From positions 84,493,721 through 84,557,720 of the forward strand of contig CM043956.1 in NCBI GenBank assembly GCA_014529385.2: DNA of 64,000 nucleotides. The letters are read 5' to 3'. Source of the stretch: Adiantum capillus-veneris (taxonomy: Eukaryota > Streptophyta > Polypodiopsida > Polypodiales > Pteridaceae). This document shows positions 37,413 through 51,448 of the stretch, piece by piece (the first letter of the stretch is position 1; each line of letters begins with the position of its first letter). The position numbers and the translations under genes are program-made. The notes beneath the pieces are model-generated. The model saw nothing but the letters and a program-made list of their open reading frames with translations. It had not been told where the DNA came from and ran no database searches.

Positions 37413-38532
37413 ATGCGAGCCACATTTGTCCTGGCTTGGCATCGGCACGCTCCATTGTTCAGCATCGAGACAACACGCTGCCCAAAATGCCTCCCAAACG
37501 GTCAGTAGCATTGCTCCTTGTGACACTCCTCAAAAGTATGCCGCGTCGACGCGACAGGGTTTCGAGCAAAATCTCATGCGCCCTGGTACCCCTTTCGCTG
37601 TTTGAATTTTTGGTACAGAGATGTTTTCTTTGCTTGAGATGCGTGGTCGGGTCGCATGATGTAGCACGTTGAAACTGCATATGGTGTTTTTGCTTGAGAT
37701 GTGTGGTCGGGTCGCATGATGTAGCACATTGAAACTCCCTGTTTGATTTACTTGCCCATCTTCGGGCCAGGTAAGCGTTAATCTGCACATGGATGACTCA
37801 TTGTGGACAGTGTCGGTGTAGAAGAATTCAATGCAGATACGCATGGTGGAGGCATCGATATGGGGAAGCTCGATGTGGCAAGGCTGGGCATGGTCCTCGC
37901 TTCTGAGAAGCGTGGCTTGCAGTTGAGGCATGCATGGATGACTTCCCATGACTTGCCCGAAATGCCTACCAAACTGCCCATGACTGCGTTAACCTTCACA
38001 GACTCAATTAAATCATGGCAAATCAGGGCGATATATTAAGCTGAGTAAATCAGGGCACGCATGGAAATGCACGCAAATTTGCATTAATGCTTGAATCTCC
38101 ATGGGTTAATGCGTTAATGTGTAAATGGGTTCATGCTTGAATATAAATGGATATCCGACAATGCGTTAATTCTTAATTCGTGTAAATCAAGGCGGGCATG
38201 CGAGTCAAGAGCTCAAAATAGACCAGCTTCAGGGAACTTAATACACATTTAAGTGGGGCAAGCCACAGAACGCAAACAGGCAGCACTAGACTTGATAGTT
38301 GCCAAAACAGAGCACTAGACATCACTTAACAAATGGTGGCTACAAATGAAGCACTAGACTTGAAACATATGATAAGTTTGAGTATAGACACTGCGTTAAT
38401 GCGTTAATCTGCGAGCAAATCAGGGCTATGATCATATGATCAAACACCTCCCTGCTCAGCTTATGCCTCGAGCGGGCTCGAAATGCCTCCCAAACGTTCA
38501 TTGCAAATGGTAAGTGTTCAGCGCAACAGGGC
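37413..38532. other. Low-complexity region with short repeats, no gene
   Basis: The phrase AATGCCTCCCAAACG recurs near 37487 and 38482, and a variant at 37960. CTCAAAAGTATGCCGCGTCGACGCG at 37532 is a single relative of the 85-bp array at 38533; it contains the palindrome CGCGTCGACGCG. GCGTTAATGCGTTAAT-type phrases recur at 38090-38410. Confidence 0.55.
37631..37750 (+). repeat. 60-bp tandem duplication
   Basis: TGCTTGAGATG(C/T)GTGGTCGG at 37631 repeats at 37691 with three or four differences over the unit. Confidence 0.9.
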
Positions 38533-38781
38533 AAAATATCATGCTGGGAAACTGCTCAAAAGCATGCCGCGTCGACGTGGGATGGTTTCGAGCAGTTATC
38601 TCAAGGTGTTTGATGCGAAAATATCATGCTGGGAAACTGCTCAAAAGTATGCCACGTCGACGCGGGATGGTTTTGAGCGGTTATCTCAAGGTGTTTGATG
38701 CAAAAATATCATGTTGGGAAATTGCTCGAAAGTATGCCACATCGACGCCGGATGGTTTCGAGCAGTTATCTCAAGGTGTTT
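38533..38781 (+). repeat. Three 85-bp tandem units, each a hairpin
   Basis: Units start at 38533, 38618 and 38703 with AAAATATCATG. Each holds ACTGCTC...CGTCGACG...GAGCAGT, an imperfect palindrome around a SalI-like GTCGAC. The third unit ends at GGTGTTTAA. Confidence 0.92.
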
Positions 38782-39348
38782 AAGGGGAGGGGGGGGGGTT
38801 CTTGGAAAGCTGATTTTTAGTCGAAGTTTGAATTCTGTTAATGCCAACTCAAAATTGTGGTTTCTATTGTTGGTTTAAAGAGCATCTAGAAGCATTAGGA
38901 CACTAATTCCAAAAGTAAGTTGCTATTGGATAGTAGCTTTTTTGCAGTCATCCATGTGCAACAAAGAGTGTTGGGTATCTACAGATGATTACTAATGTAA
39001 TACATTTAGTAATTTTGAAGTATGGTGAAGTCTTTTGAGCTTAGTTTAGGTCACTGTGAATGCATGTAGAGGTAATGTACACTACCCCGGTGGTCTTGTT
39101 TGAATGCTTTCTGTACCTTGATGGTGCCAAGCTCTTTTTGCCTATGGCATTGAATTATCAGCAGGCCAATCAATGGCAAATAGCGATGACCTGGAGAAGT
39201 CAAGTAATTTGAGTTGCCATCTTGATTTTACCGCTCAATGATGTGGCCACAGTGTATTGCTTACCAGCAACAACTCTCTTTGTATTCTTGAATTAGTAGA
39301 ATAATTGGTCAAAAATCTTTACAAAATCAAAGCTTTTTGTGTATGCAG
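38782..39348. other. Upstream region of the methyltransferase-like gene
   Basis: No repeat or clear coding exon is seen. It ends in TTTTTGTGTATGCAG, a candidate 3' splice site, so an earlier exon or the promoter may lie in this stretch. Confidence 0.35.
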
Positions 39349-42300
39349 AGCTTCTTCTTCTAGAGTCGGTTCTAGAAGACGTGGTCGAGGTGCATCTACA
39401 CCATTACCAATATGCAGTGACCAGGTTAGTTCAGTTGCAGAGACGCAGCTTCATGTGATGACAGTGATAGCCGAGATCTAGGTATGGGATCTTTGCATGG
39501 GATAGATCAAGAGAAAGCAGCAGTTGAAGCCTCACTACAGATAGTACCTTTTGAAATGAGACCAGAGATCCAACCAGGTGTTATTGATGATGACGGCAGC
39601 TCATTGCATTTAGATAGAGGGAAGGATATACTTTCAAAAACCAGAATTTTCATCTGCTTTGAGTGTCCTCCAGTGCCATTATGTCGTCTCATTCCGTATG
39701 CCAAAGTTCAAGGCTTGAGATCAAATATCAGTGGTTTAAAGTCAGCATTTGCTAGACAAGGATACATCAAGGAGAAGGGTGCATTTATTGTATCCTTGAC
39801 CACATGCCAAAAAGAGGAAGCTTATGTGACATGTATTTTTTGTTGGCTACTCTTGCTTTTTTGCTTTGAAAAAAAATTTCCAACATATATTTATATTTTT
39901 TCTAATTATGCTAGTTTTGTTTTCTACTTCAGATGCTATTATGCATGGAGGAGTGGGATCCTATATGGAGACAATTTAATATGGAGTATAAAGAAGAGCT
40001 TGCTGCTCAAGCAGAATTTGAATCTCTTTGTCAAAAGATATTTTTTTTGTGGGAAGGAAATCATAGAATTGTGGCATGGCAGGCTACCATCAAAGAAACG
40101 TACTCCACCAACAAAGATAAGCATTGTCGTGTTTTGTGCACCAGTGTCGAAGATTGCTTTGCTTACGAGTTTGCAAAGAATGAATTTGTGAGTTCATACT
40201 TTAATTTTGAAAAATTTTATCTGCTTATAATTCTCTTATACTCAAACTCAAATTTTGTGTGGCTTTCTCTAGTATGAACACACATGCTTTGGTGTCCTCT
40301 CACTTGAGAGATGAGCTCGTGAACTATGCAACATATTTGTAGCCGATCATGAGCGTTATCTTCATGCATTGCCCAAGGCAGATCAAAAACTCATTGAGAA
40401 ACTTCGTAGAAGAGGCACGAAAGGAGAAGAACCACGGTATCCATTGACTAGGAGATATCTAGCACGTCTACTGTTTGATGTAAGTACTTTTTGATATTTA
40501 AAATTTCATTTTCATAAAGTATTTTATGTTTGGTTTTTTGAAAATATAGATAGATGTCATTGTTATGGTCTGTTTAAATATATATGAAAAGGTTCAAATG
40601 TCCAAAGGGCTTCATAGTAGATTGGATAGCAAGAAGGATATCCTCTCTCCGGATGATCTTAAGAAGGAAGAGAAACGCATAATTGGTGAGTTGTACGGCA
40701 AATATGGAGATCGTGTTGGAAAGGTATGTTTCTTGTTTGTTTCAGGCATTAATAATAGTCTCTATGTTTTATAAGTTTTTGCATAATTTTAACTCTATCT
40801 TTCAAATTCTAAATATAGTAGACCCTTGCCTTGGAAAAGAGTGGTATTCTAAAGTGCTGAGTTTAAAATGGGATAATGATAGTTGGGCTACACTAGAAAA
40901 ACTAAACCTCATAGCATTACACGACGCAAAGATAGAGAATAAAGTTCTTTGGCTGTATTTGTTGGAGGCAAGCAAGATTACTCGAGCCTCATGTGGTTTG
41001 TCCAAAGGTGACTACAAATTTCGTAGGTGAGTCCAAAGAGTTAACATTTTTGCCTCTTGTGCTTTTTTAGTGATCATTTGCATTAAAATCTGTGTCAAAC
41101 ATGTGTGTGTATAGCTGGCTCAAGAGAGAGGGGTCCATTCAAAGAGTCCTCGATGGTGCTACTGCGTTCTTGATAGACTATGTTGATGTGTCAGGAGGAA
41201 TCATTATCCCACCAGACTCCACGCTAGATCTTTACTACGGGGAGATTGTTGTGGAGGCAAGGAAATTTCTATCTCCTATTGAGGTGTCCCTAGAGAGAAG
41301 AATAGTGACGTGGAGTTGCAAACACTAAAAAAGACTGAGTACTATTGTATGGCATCACAGCTGCTTCTCTATAGGTAGAGTTCATCACTATTAAACTTCT
41401 TTGACATTGTTAGCAAGCATTTGGTTATTTTCTTATTTTTGCTTTTTGAACGTTCTTAGATATTTCTATCATTTACTTGGGATGCAGCATATTGTGGCCA
41501 TTCCTCTGCTAGCACGATTATGGGCTCAGTTTGATAGCGGAGAGGGATGCATGTATCCGTCAGCTATGCATAGTCTTCAACAATGGGAACTAGATCATTG
41601 CCCATGGTGGATAGATATGGAGCAGGGATATGTTATTGTGTGAGAGAGAGAGCTACACTCTCCACAGATGAGAGCAAATTGCATGAGAAACGATGACATA
41701 GCACGTGACACACATGGAGTAGATCCTCAAGAGACTCGACAAAATTTTAGATCCAGTAATACTAGTGAGTATTTTATAAAATATTTTAATGAATTTGGAT
41801 GACTAATGGTGTGTTTTGTGTTTAATAAATATAAGAATGGGGTTGTGTATATGAAACAGTATCGCTTCCCAAGGACAAGGGAAAGCTGCATGACATGGGG
41901 CCTGAGCCTGACATGGCAGGTGCTAGCCTAAAATATCTCTCTTGTATGTCTATATTGTATAATAAACAATATTAAAGTTTTCCTTGCTTGACAGTTATTG
42001 GTGCCACACGAACCTTGCAGTGCTCATTGCGATTTGTTTTTACCAGTGAGGAGCCTATTCTACATGCATCCGTCGGTCATAGATGCTTAGCTCTGTCCGG
42101 AGATTACGTTTCTATTGCTAGTGAGTTTCATTCGAGTGTGCAGTCACCGACTTGGATGCCGCTTCATGGGCATATGGCGAGAGTACGATCTACATATTTT
42201 ATTTATAGGAGGGGTGGTCAACTAGTTCCTTGGGCAGGAAACTTTATTTTTCTAGATTCTCCTTTTGGAGGAGTTTTGTTCTCTTATCCATCACAGCCAC

Positions 42301-43101
42301 CATGGGATGCATTCACTGAGGAGCATGTGAGGCTCCTATCCATTTGACACATAGTACATTGGCAGATTTCGAATGGCTGGTTGTTTTGGGTTCTATTGCG
42401 GGTGGCAAAAAAAATTGCTTGTAGTTTGTGTAATGATTGTTGTGTTTTTTGTCTTTCTCTAACACATTGTGTTTTTTGTTAAAGGTGATAGCCTATTTTG
42501 GATAGAGAAGGTGTGTAGAGGATCTAACTTACTTATTTATCGATGTGTGGTAGTTATGCATCACTCTCCTTATGGATATGTTGAGGTTGGCGGAGATCGT
42601 CATGAGGTTGTGGCTCTAGTATATGATTTATGTATGCATTTGAGGTTAAATAATACTATTCTTGATATTTTGTGCTTTTTGTTTTTGCAGTGTGACAGTT
42701 CGATGTTGTTCTTCATTCACAGGCACGGAGTTCTGCCACCTGTTTACATTGCTGAGAGTACACCCTTTTTTCATGTTGTAGGTATGACTCCTACAGATAG
42801 CATCATGTTGGACTACATGCCAGAGACAGCATATGCGATGATGGATTCCGGTCTACCTTGGCTTGGGTCTATGCGGCGTTGTTCTTCATTTATTTCTTCC
42901 TTGGTGGAGCTCCTCTATCGGCCTAAGGACATATGCTTGGAGTTTGGTTGTGGGACTGCTCCAGTTCTTTGGGCATGTTTATGCTCTGGTCGTGCATATG
43001 CATCCTTGGATAGTGATGCGGCTTTGATTTTGCGTATGTGCTACCTTTACTTCAGTCTTCGTCTACTGGGTGAGAGAGATGGGAGGCATCGACATCTGTA
43101 G
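39349..43101 (+). pseudogene. Spliced gene with amino-methyltransferase-like C terminus
   Basis: About 11 exons with GT-AG borders: 39349-39825, 39933-40187, 40273-40479, 40550-40723, 40819-41026, 41115-41374, 41488-41764, 41860-41919, 41995-42389, 42485-42606, 42691-43101, about 950 codons. It opens with a basic SRVGSRRRGRG stretch. The middle is charged (DDLKKEEKRIIGELYGKYGD) and unassigned. Exon 9 has FIFLDSPFGG (42246), then PPWDAFTEEHVRLL and NGWLFW. Exon 11 has RPKDICLEFGCGTAPVLWAC (motif I at 42940) and GRAYASLDSD. DPP(Y/F)-like before FGCGT is the order of beta-class N6/N4 amino-methyltransferases, in which a GDxxLDPFxGSGT block follows the catalytic motif. Lesions: a 2-base insertion near 39459, TGA at 40312, a shift near 41300, TGA at 41641 and TGA at 42345. 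DSPF departs from DPPF. The methyltransferase reading is an inference. Confidence 0.5.

Positions 43102-44902
<1,801 letters not shown>

Positions 44903-44957
<55 letters not shown>
44903..44957 (+). repeat. (CT)27 microsatellite
   Basis: A pure CT tract followed by AGCTTTGCAACACC. Confidence 0.96.
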
Positions 44958-44960
<3 letters not shown>

Positions 44961-45123
44961 TTTGCAACACCCTTGACCTGCAAGTGAGCACTCTCTCTCC
45001 TCTCACCTTTGCAATGCAGCACCCTCGAGCTATGGGTGCCTGCACTCCCCTAGCCACATGCCACATTTCCTTGCTCCAATGATTGAACCCAGCAACTCAA
45101 CGAGATCACATAGGTGACACAAT

Positions 45124-45124
45124 G

Positions 45125-45210
<86 letters not shown>

Positions 45211-45225
45211 CACACACACACACAC
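45124..45225 (+). repeat. (CA)n(AAC)15(CA)n compound microsatellite
   Basis: CA to 45164, AAC units to 45208, then CA again. Poly-Q, poly-N and poly-V frames across it are artefacts. Confidence 0.96.
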
Positions 45226-45480
45226 TCACATACTCATGTGTGAATTACCTTTTGACCATGCCCTTGAAACTCTCCCTCCAAAAATGGGATATTCTGACTT
45301 TGAGGTATTGCTATGCTTGTATAACATATATTGTTTGATCTTACTCGTTGCCTCTTTTGAGGTACTTAGCCACTAGCTTTTTTCAGCTAAAAAATTTACA
45401 TCAGTAATGTGGGATTTTTCTCACCTAAACCCCCTAGGGTGACCTATCCATGGATTTGGAATTTGACACAAGACCGTCTA
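45210..45480 (+). repeat. Direct repeat, partner of 49320-49585
   Basis: Shared CATGTGTGAATTACCTTTTG, CTCCCTCCAAAAATGGGATA and ACATCAGTAATGTGGGATTT. The pair brackets the second 2.5-kb repeat and the Penelope-like remnant, so it could be the terminal repeat of one element. Confidence 0.75.
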
Positions 45481-45706
45481 TAGCCTACCACCCTTATAAA
45501 CATAGAGCCTAACCCCTGGAACTGCTTGTGGGACTAATGCCTTCTTAAGGGGTCAAGCTTTTTGGCCTACATAGGGCTCCACCATTCACAAAGTGCATGC
45601 CTCGCCACTCACTAACTCTCAATATTTGTAGGATTTTTTGACCCACTGGTAATGCAAGTGCATAATGACATATCACACCATGTATGGTGCCTCACTCTCA
45701 ACCCCG

Positions 45707-45759
<53 letters not shown>

Positions 45760-45774
45760 CACCTACTTCCTCGC
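45481..45774. other. Spacer with a CT microsatellite (45709-45757)
   Basis: The first 230 bases have no recognised content. A (CT)24 tract directly precedes the 2.5-kb repeat, as CT/CA tracts do at copy 1. Confidence 0.6.
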
Positions 45775-48275
45775 CGCATATGATAGTCCACCTCTCTCCT
45801 AACTTAACCCCTACAGTGAATACCATGGCAAGCACCTCTCGCGTTCTTGAGCCTTGAGATGCAGGCTAGAATAAATGTGCATATCGTGTGGTAGATCTTC
45901 AAAACATGGCATTACTTGACACCCCACTTGTTGGGATTTCTATATGAGGAGGTGAGGGTTGATTTGGCCCCTCACTTAGCCTTGTTTTGTGTATTGTGTG
46001 TGTATGAGCAAGTGACGAGTGTGGGCTTTCTTTCGGCCTGGTTATTGTGGTGATATAGAGTTGATTGAGCATGAGGTGGCTTCTCAGGTTGGTAATTTGC
46101 TGCAATGGCTTTGTTCTACATAATTACATTTTGCATTGTTTTTAGCGGTGGAAAATAAATGGGGTTTAAGTTGGGTATGATGTACCTTTAATGGCTATGC
46201 ATAATAAGTGGGTTTCTTGGTGCATGTATCGTTTTTTCATCATACTTAATGTTTGGGTCTATTGCCTAGAATATTGGTTTGGGTCTATTGCCTATAATAT
46301 TGGTTTTCTTGACGCATACAATTAAAAGTAGTTCCTTGCATAACATGTGAGATCTGATCAATGTGGTTATCTCATGGTAGTGCTATGATTCTTTCCTATT
46401 TCACCGTTTAGGTAGAAATGAAACAATTTTGTTTCACAAACACCTGCTTGGATTATAATAGGTTGTCGGACTGTTTTTTATTGGTTAAGCTGATAATGCA
46501 CAAAAATTTGATAGAGTTAAAGTTTAAATTGTATTGGAAAGATGATGCTTACCACATTTTGTAGTTAAAACTTACTGGACTGGTTGTCTTTTTTCTAAAT
46601 TGGCCAAAGTTAATGGTTTAGTACCTGGACCTTTTGATCTTAATATGGTCTTTGACCCTAGTGGGAAAAGTACTTCTACTTTTAGGGTACATACCCACTT
46701 GAAAAGACACAATCTGGACTATAAATACAATGGAATTTGTGTTTCAAGGCTTAACATTGGTTCTTTTTGCTCTAGGGTCTAATACACTCTTTCGTGGTAA
46801 ACTACGCTGTGTCGTGGTATCTTACTAGTTTTAGGCGTTGAAATTAAAAGACTATTTTTGGAATGGACTATACATATGCTTTTTGGAGATTTTTTTTTGT
46901 GGTACCATTTGACTCATTCAAAGACGTATACAGTCAAAACTGTAAAATACCTCACAAAATGATGGGTATAAAAGACACAAAATGCTTTATGAGCAAAAAC
47001 TGGGAATAAGACACTTGGATTAGGAGGGGTGGCCCTCTTATCAGAATTGTATTTGTATATATAGCTATTTAAAGTTAATTTTGAAAAAAAATTGGTATAT
47101 AATAACCTTATTTATAACCTATATAAATGCACTTGTATCTTAAAGGAGTGATTAACTTTCTTGATTACAAGTTTAAAAAGAACTTAAAAAGAACTCACAC
47201 CTTATACTATTCATGAACATGAATAAATGATTAAGTTTGGACAATAGTTTTTAAGTTAAAAAGTTTGTAAGATGGACATGGATAACAACTTATATAGTCC
47301 ATTGACACCTACAAAATGCATTCCACACTAACATATATATTGTCTTGTTTGAATGGATGTAGGTGATGATTCTATATTTCTTGGAAATTTTATGCCTTAA
47401 TTGTTGTCCGTCACTATTATACTAGACTCTTGCTACTTTTGAAAAGATCAATTCCAATTACCCCATGTATATAAACATTAGAATGAGACCTCATTCTTTT
47501 AGCTATGTACAAAAATAATTCAAAGGCTGAGTTGTTTTTGTGCTGCATGTCACTTGTCTAAAGCCAGCTTTCTTTTGAACTTTTATGTTCTTTTTTGTAT
47601 ATTTATTAATGTAAAACAACAACACACATGTCCTAAACACAAGGCTCTCGTAGTTTTTTGAGGGAACCGAGACACTGACTTTAGAGACGCGTTTGGACTA
47701 TAGAGCTAAGTCGGACCCACTGTCTATGATTCCTATTTAGGTTGTTGCTGTTAGGCGGTCCCTCTTAGACTATAGTTCAAGATTCCTACTCACGATGATC
47801 ATAATCTTTTGACTTTGCGGATTTTAGGTTTGCACATGAATCCACCTTTACTAACCTTGATTTTTATATAATTTTTTAGGATCACACTCAGTTTGAACTG
47901 ACTACTCGCATGAGAGTCATCCAGAACTTGGAGAAACCTACAAGGATTCTAGAACAAAGTAGACTTTACCTAAAAGACCATCCCACTAAAAGAAACCCGT
48001 GCCCCTAGATCTAGGCCCTTTCTTGCCCAAAAGGCTAAAATTTTTGTAGTCTCTCACCCTAAATAATGTGTTCCTAACTCATCAAAACCGTTTGTTACAG
48101 ACCTTATCACTCTCCCAAGGTCTAGAGTTGACTTTCGAACCTCTTTCTGTGGCAACTTCCCTAGTGTTCAAATGTAGAGTCATCTTGGAAGCATCGCAAC
48201 TTATCTATGAATCTGCCTTGGCTTTTGACAAAAAATCTTCTATTTTACATATGCTCACTTTTAATGATTGGGCCT
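45775..48275 (+). repeat. Dispersed 2.5-kb repeat, copy 2
   Basis: It is collinear with 31370-33835. A 25-bp tandem duplication (GGTTTGGGTCTATTGCCTA, 46252-46300) is private to this copy. After the AG at 47879, the frame DHTQFELTTRMRVIQNLEKP is open for about 40 codons and may be a true exon of the lost protein. Confidence 0.8.
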
Positions 48276-49160
48276 GAATGTGTTTGTGATAAGTTTAAAT
48301 CTTTTTGTAATGGTTTTGGGGATTTAGATAGGCATGTTTGCACTTGTGATCTCAATGTTATTAATGATCCTACACTCCAACAATTCATGGAGAAAGGATT
48401 GAATCACATTCCAGTTTTTTCCAAAAATCCCTACCTTGGCCTATCGGCTTTACTTAAATATTTGACTGACCTAGTCAATACTCTCCGACTGGAGAAGACA
48501 TTCCTATTGGACTAACCAATTTGGTTCAACAATGTTTCTTGCCCCTACCTTGCCCTATCATCTTTACATAGTTGTTTGACTGACCTGGTCAATATTGGAG
48601 AAGATAGTCCTACTGGACTTAACCAATTTGGTTTGACAATCTTTTCTAGAGAAAGTAACTCATTTACCACATAAATGGTTGTCTACTGATAGCACTTGGA
48701 TCACATCCGACCTCAACTTAAAATTTAAACTTGTGTAAAATTGGTTTGTTGTTGGTCTTGATGAAGCTACCAATTTCCTTGCTATCATTTGCAAAAACCT
48801 CGCTTGGAAAGCCGCTCACTTACAACTATCTGGTGGAAACAATCTTAAAATCTCAATTCTACTACACAATCCCTGTAATGGTAACTACGAATACCACTTT
48901 ATTTGGAAAGAAGACAACCTTAAAATCTTGTCCATAGAATTTCTCAAGAAAATGAACATAAAGCGACACTTAACACATGTATTAGTCTTCTTTACATGAT
49001 CTTATATTCCTCTTCCAATTGCTTTTTTGTGTTAGAAGGCATCAAGCATCTCATTCACAAATTATGTCTCAATGGCTTCAAAAGAAACGTCCTAATTATT
49101 AATAATGTCACAAAGGCTATTTCAAAAAATAATAGGCCCGGCTTAGGATTTATTCTCACT
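48207..49160 (+). pseudogene. Possible Penelope-like retroelement remnant
   Basis: Frame 48207-48515 reads CVCDKFKSFCNGFGDLDRHV, CTCDLNVINDPTLQQFMEKG and LNHIPVFSKNPYLG. Two stops and 250 bp later comes WFVVGLDEATNFLAIICKNL. The run HVxTxDLxxI ... KGLNxIP ... VGLDKATNxxxxxCK resembles the N-terminal half of Penelope-like reverse transcriptases as I remember them. I cannot find the polymerase core or a GIY-YIG domain, so this is a 5' fragment at best. The paralogous region after 33835 does not keep it. Confidence 0.3.
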
Positions 49161-49183
49161 AACCTCATTTATTTTTTTAGGCA

Positions 49184-49590
49184 GGAGGCCCATACAATGG
49201 GCCTATTGTCGACCCATTGTGTATGGCGCCTAGGATAGGGCGGGCGCGCGTGTGCGTGCTCGTGCACGTGCACACATACACAGGTACTGCTAGTAATTGA
49301 ATGTAACCTCATCCATTCCCACCCACACATACACACTCACATACTCACATGTGAATTACCTTTTGACCATGTCCTCACAACTCTCCCTCCAAAAATGGGA
49401 TATTTTGACATTAAGGTACTGTTATGCTTGTATAACGTATATTGTTTGATCTTGTTGGTTGCCTCTTTTGAGGTACTTAACCACTAACTTTGGTCAATTA
49501 ACAAAATTACATCAGTAATGTGGGATTTTTCTCACTAAACCCTATAGGGTGACCTATCCACGGCTTTGGCATTTAACACCAGGCCGAGTT
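49184..49590 (+). repeat. Direct repeat, partner of 44400-44460 and 45210-45480
   Basis: It begins AGGCAGGAGGCCCATACA, includes a GC/GT-rich alternating stretch (49235-49265, GCGCGCGTGTGCGTGC) that could adopt Z-DNA, and ends where similarity to 45480 stops. Confidence 0.65.
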
Positions 49591-49643
49591 TATGCAAGAT
49601 ATAGGTGTTCTTTCTAAATTTTTTCTTTGCTTATTTTTTTTGA

Positions 49644-49685
<42 letters not shown>

Positions 49686-50924
49686 TGCGAGCATGAAGCT
49701 GGACGATGGGCTTTAGGGAAATTCAAGCCCTAATCTAATCTTGTGCTGAGGATAGAAGGAAAATTGCCTACTAATTACAAAGAACATGGGGTCAGAAGGC
49801 TTTTGCAAGAGATAGGTCAGCAGGTAGTGAGCAGAGAGAAGGTGATTAGAGCAGGGTGAGCACATGAGAAGTGAGGGAAACACCTATAAGAAGAGATCAA
49901 CCAAGGAGAATCTCACCTGGAATCCCTCTTTCTGCATCCCCTGGTAACATTTCTTACTATGAGTGTGCGCTTTGTCTCTCCGAGTCCTTATTGTATCGCC
50001 CTTATTAGGAAAAATTTCCCTTAGCGAGCTTGGCCATTATTTTTCTCTACCTTCATGGTTACCAGCTTGGTCACCCGTGCGCTATTTGGCAATAGTGCAA
50101 GGGTACTCTCAATAGCTCCATTGTGAGTCTTGCCACTAGCTATTGATCGATTGTTAGGGGTTTCGAGCATTCTCCCTTGCTTCCCTTGCAGGTTCTTTTA
50201 TAGTCATTTCATTGTCCAATATGAGTTTGCTACACACACACACACATCAAACTCTTGGTCACTATTGGCCTCTTGAATGATCACCATCTTCATAGCGTCA
50301 TTAATTGTATGGCATCAAGGGCACCTCTATGTAATTGTATCGCATACTCATGCAAAAAATTATCTTGAACTTTTAAGTTCATTTGTGCATTTAGGTTCTG
50401 AAGAAGCCTTCCATCCCAACTCCATTATCCCCTATAATCTAGGGCTTGGCCGTTGGATTTCTACCAACTCAGCATGCAACATGAAAATTGGATGACGTCA
50501 TACGAAGCTGACACTTGGAGATTTATCATGCAACCATGGAGATCCATGTGAGCAACTCGAATGTGTAGGCAATTTAAGAAATCAACATCCAAAATATGCA
50601 AAAGTCATGGAGCTCCTGCAATGGATGTGCAAGACATGCAACCACTGTAATAGAATCTTTCACAGGAGTGTCATCCCTTCATGAACATGACTTTCACCCC
50701 TTCATCCAACATAACTACCATATGCCAAGTTCTACTAAACATTCTCATCTCCCTGGTACATTTTGGTTCCGGAAAGTGCCTCCAATTCTTCCAGCGCTTT
50801 GGCACACCATTTTAACCACTATAATTGATATTTAGCATGATGGAGAGAGTGGCCTAAACTTACACCTTGAATTGTCATCACCTTGACAACAACATTACCT
50901 ATATGGCATCTATAGAAACAACAA
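49591..50924. other. Intergenic, no gene recognised
   Basis: A CT tract lies at 49649-49682. A 72-codon frame at 50277-50495 and a 79-codon frame at 50596-50835 have no family resemblance. No repeat partner was found. Confidence 0.35.
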
Positions 50925-51448
50925 TGGTGATGCTTTTTCAAGCGATGGTGGATAGTGGCCATACCTCTCTTGCAATATAAAAATGAATGCTCCAAGATCT
51001 GTTATTGTGGTGTTGCTTACTGTTGGTGCTATAACGTAACATGTGTTAAGGGGCATGGGGTATATTGTTGATAAAACTACCATAGCCTTGGCTTGCATTA
51101 GGCTAGCCGTACAAGTCCCCTTTTGGCTTGTTGGCAGAGCCGTCCTCCCTATCATAAACTCTCTAGACAAAAATAATCACCAACATGTTGCTGATCACGC
51201 GACACAATGCCTCCTCACCATGCATGGATTGTGCAAGTCTGAGATCCGCTGCTTCATCTCCCACTTCCATGCACTCATGAGTTTTGCAAGCAGGGCCCTT
51301 CTTCAAAAAATTATGATGACCTCCTTTCAAATAGGAGATACCCTCCTTCAAAATAGTAATACACCTACCCTCTTTCAAAATAGAAAAAAATTGTGTTGCC
51401 TTACCAAAGGCCTAGTTTTGTACCGTCATGGAAGGCCTAGTTGCATGC

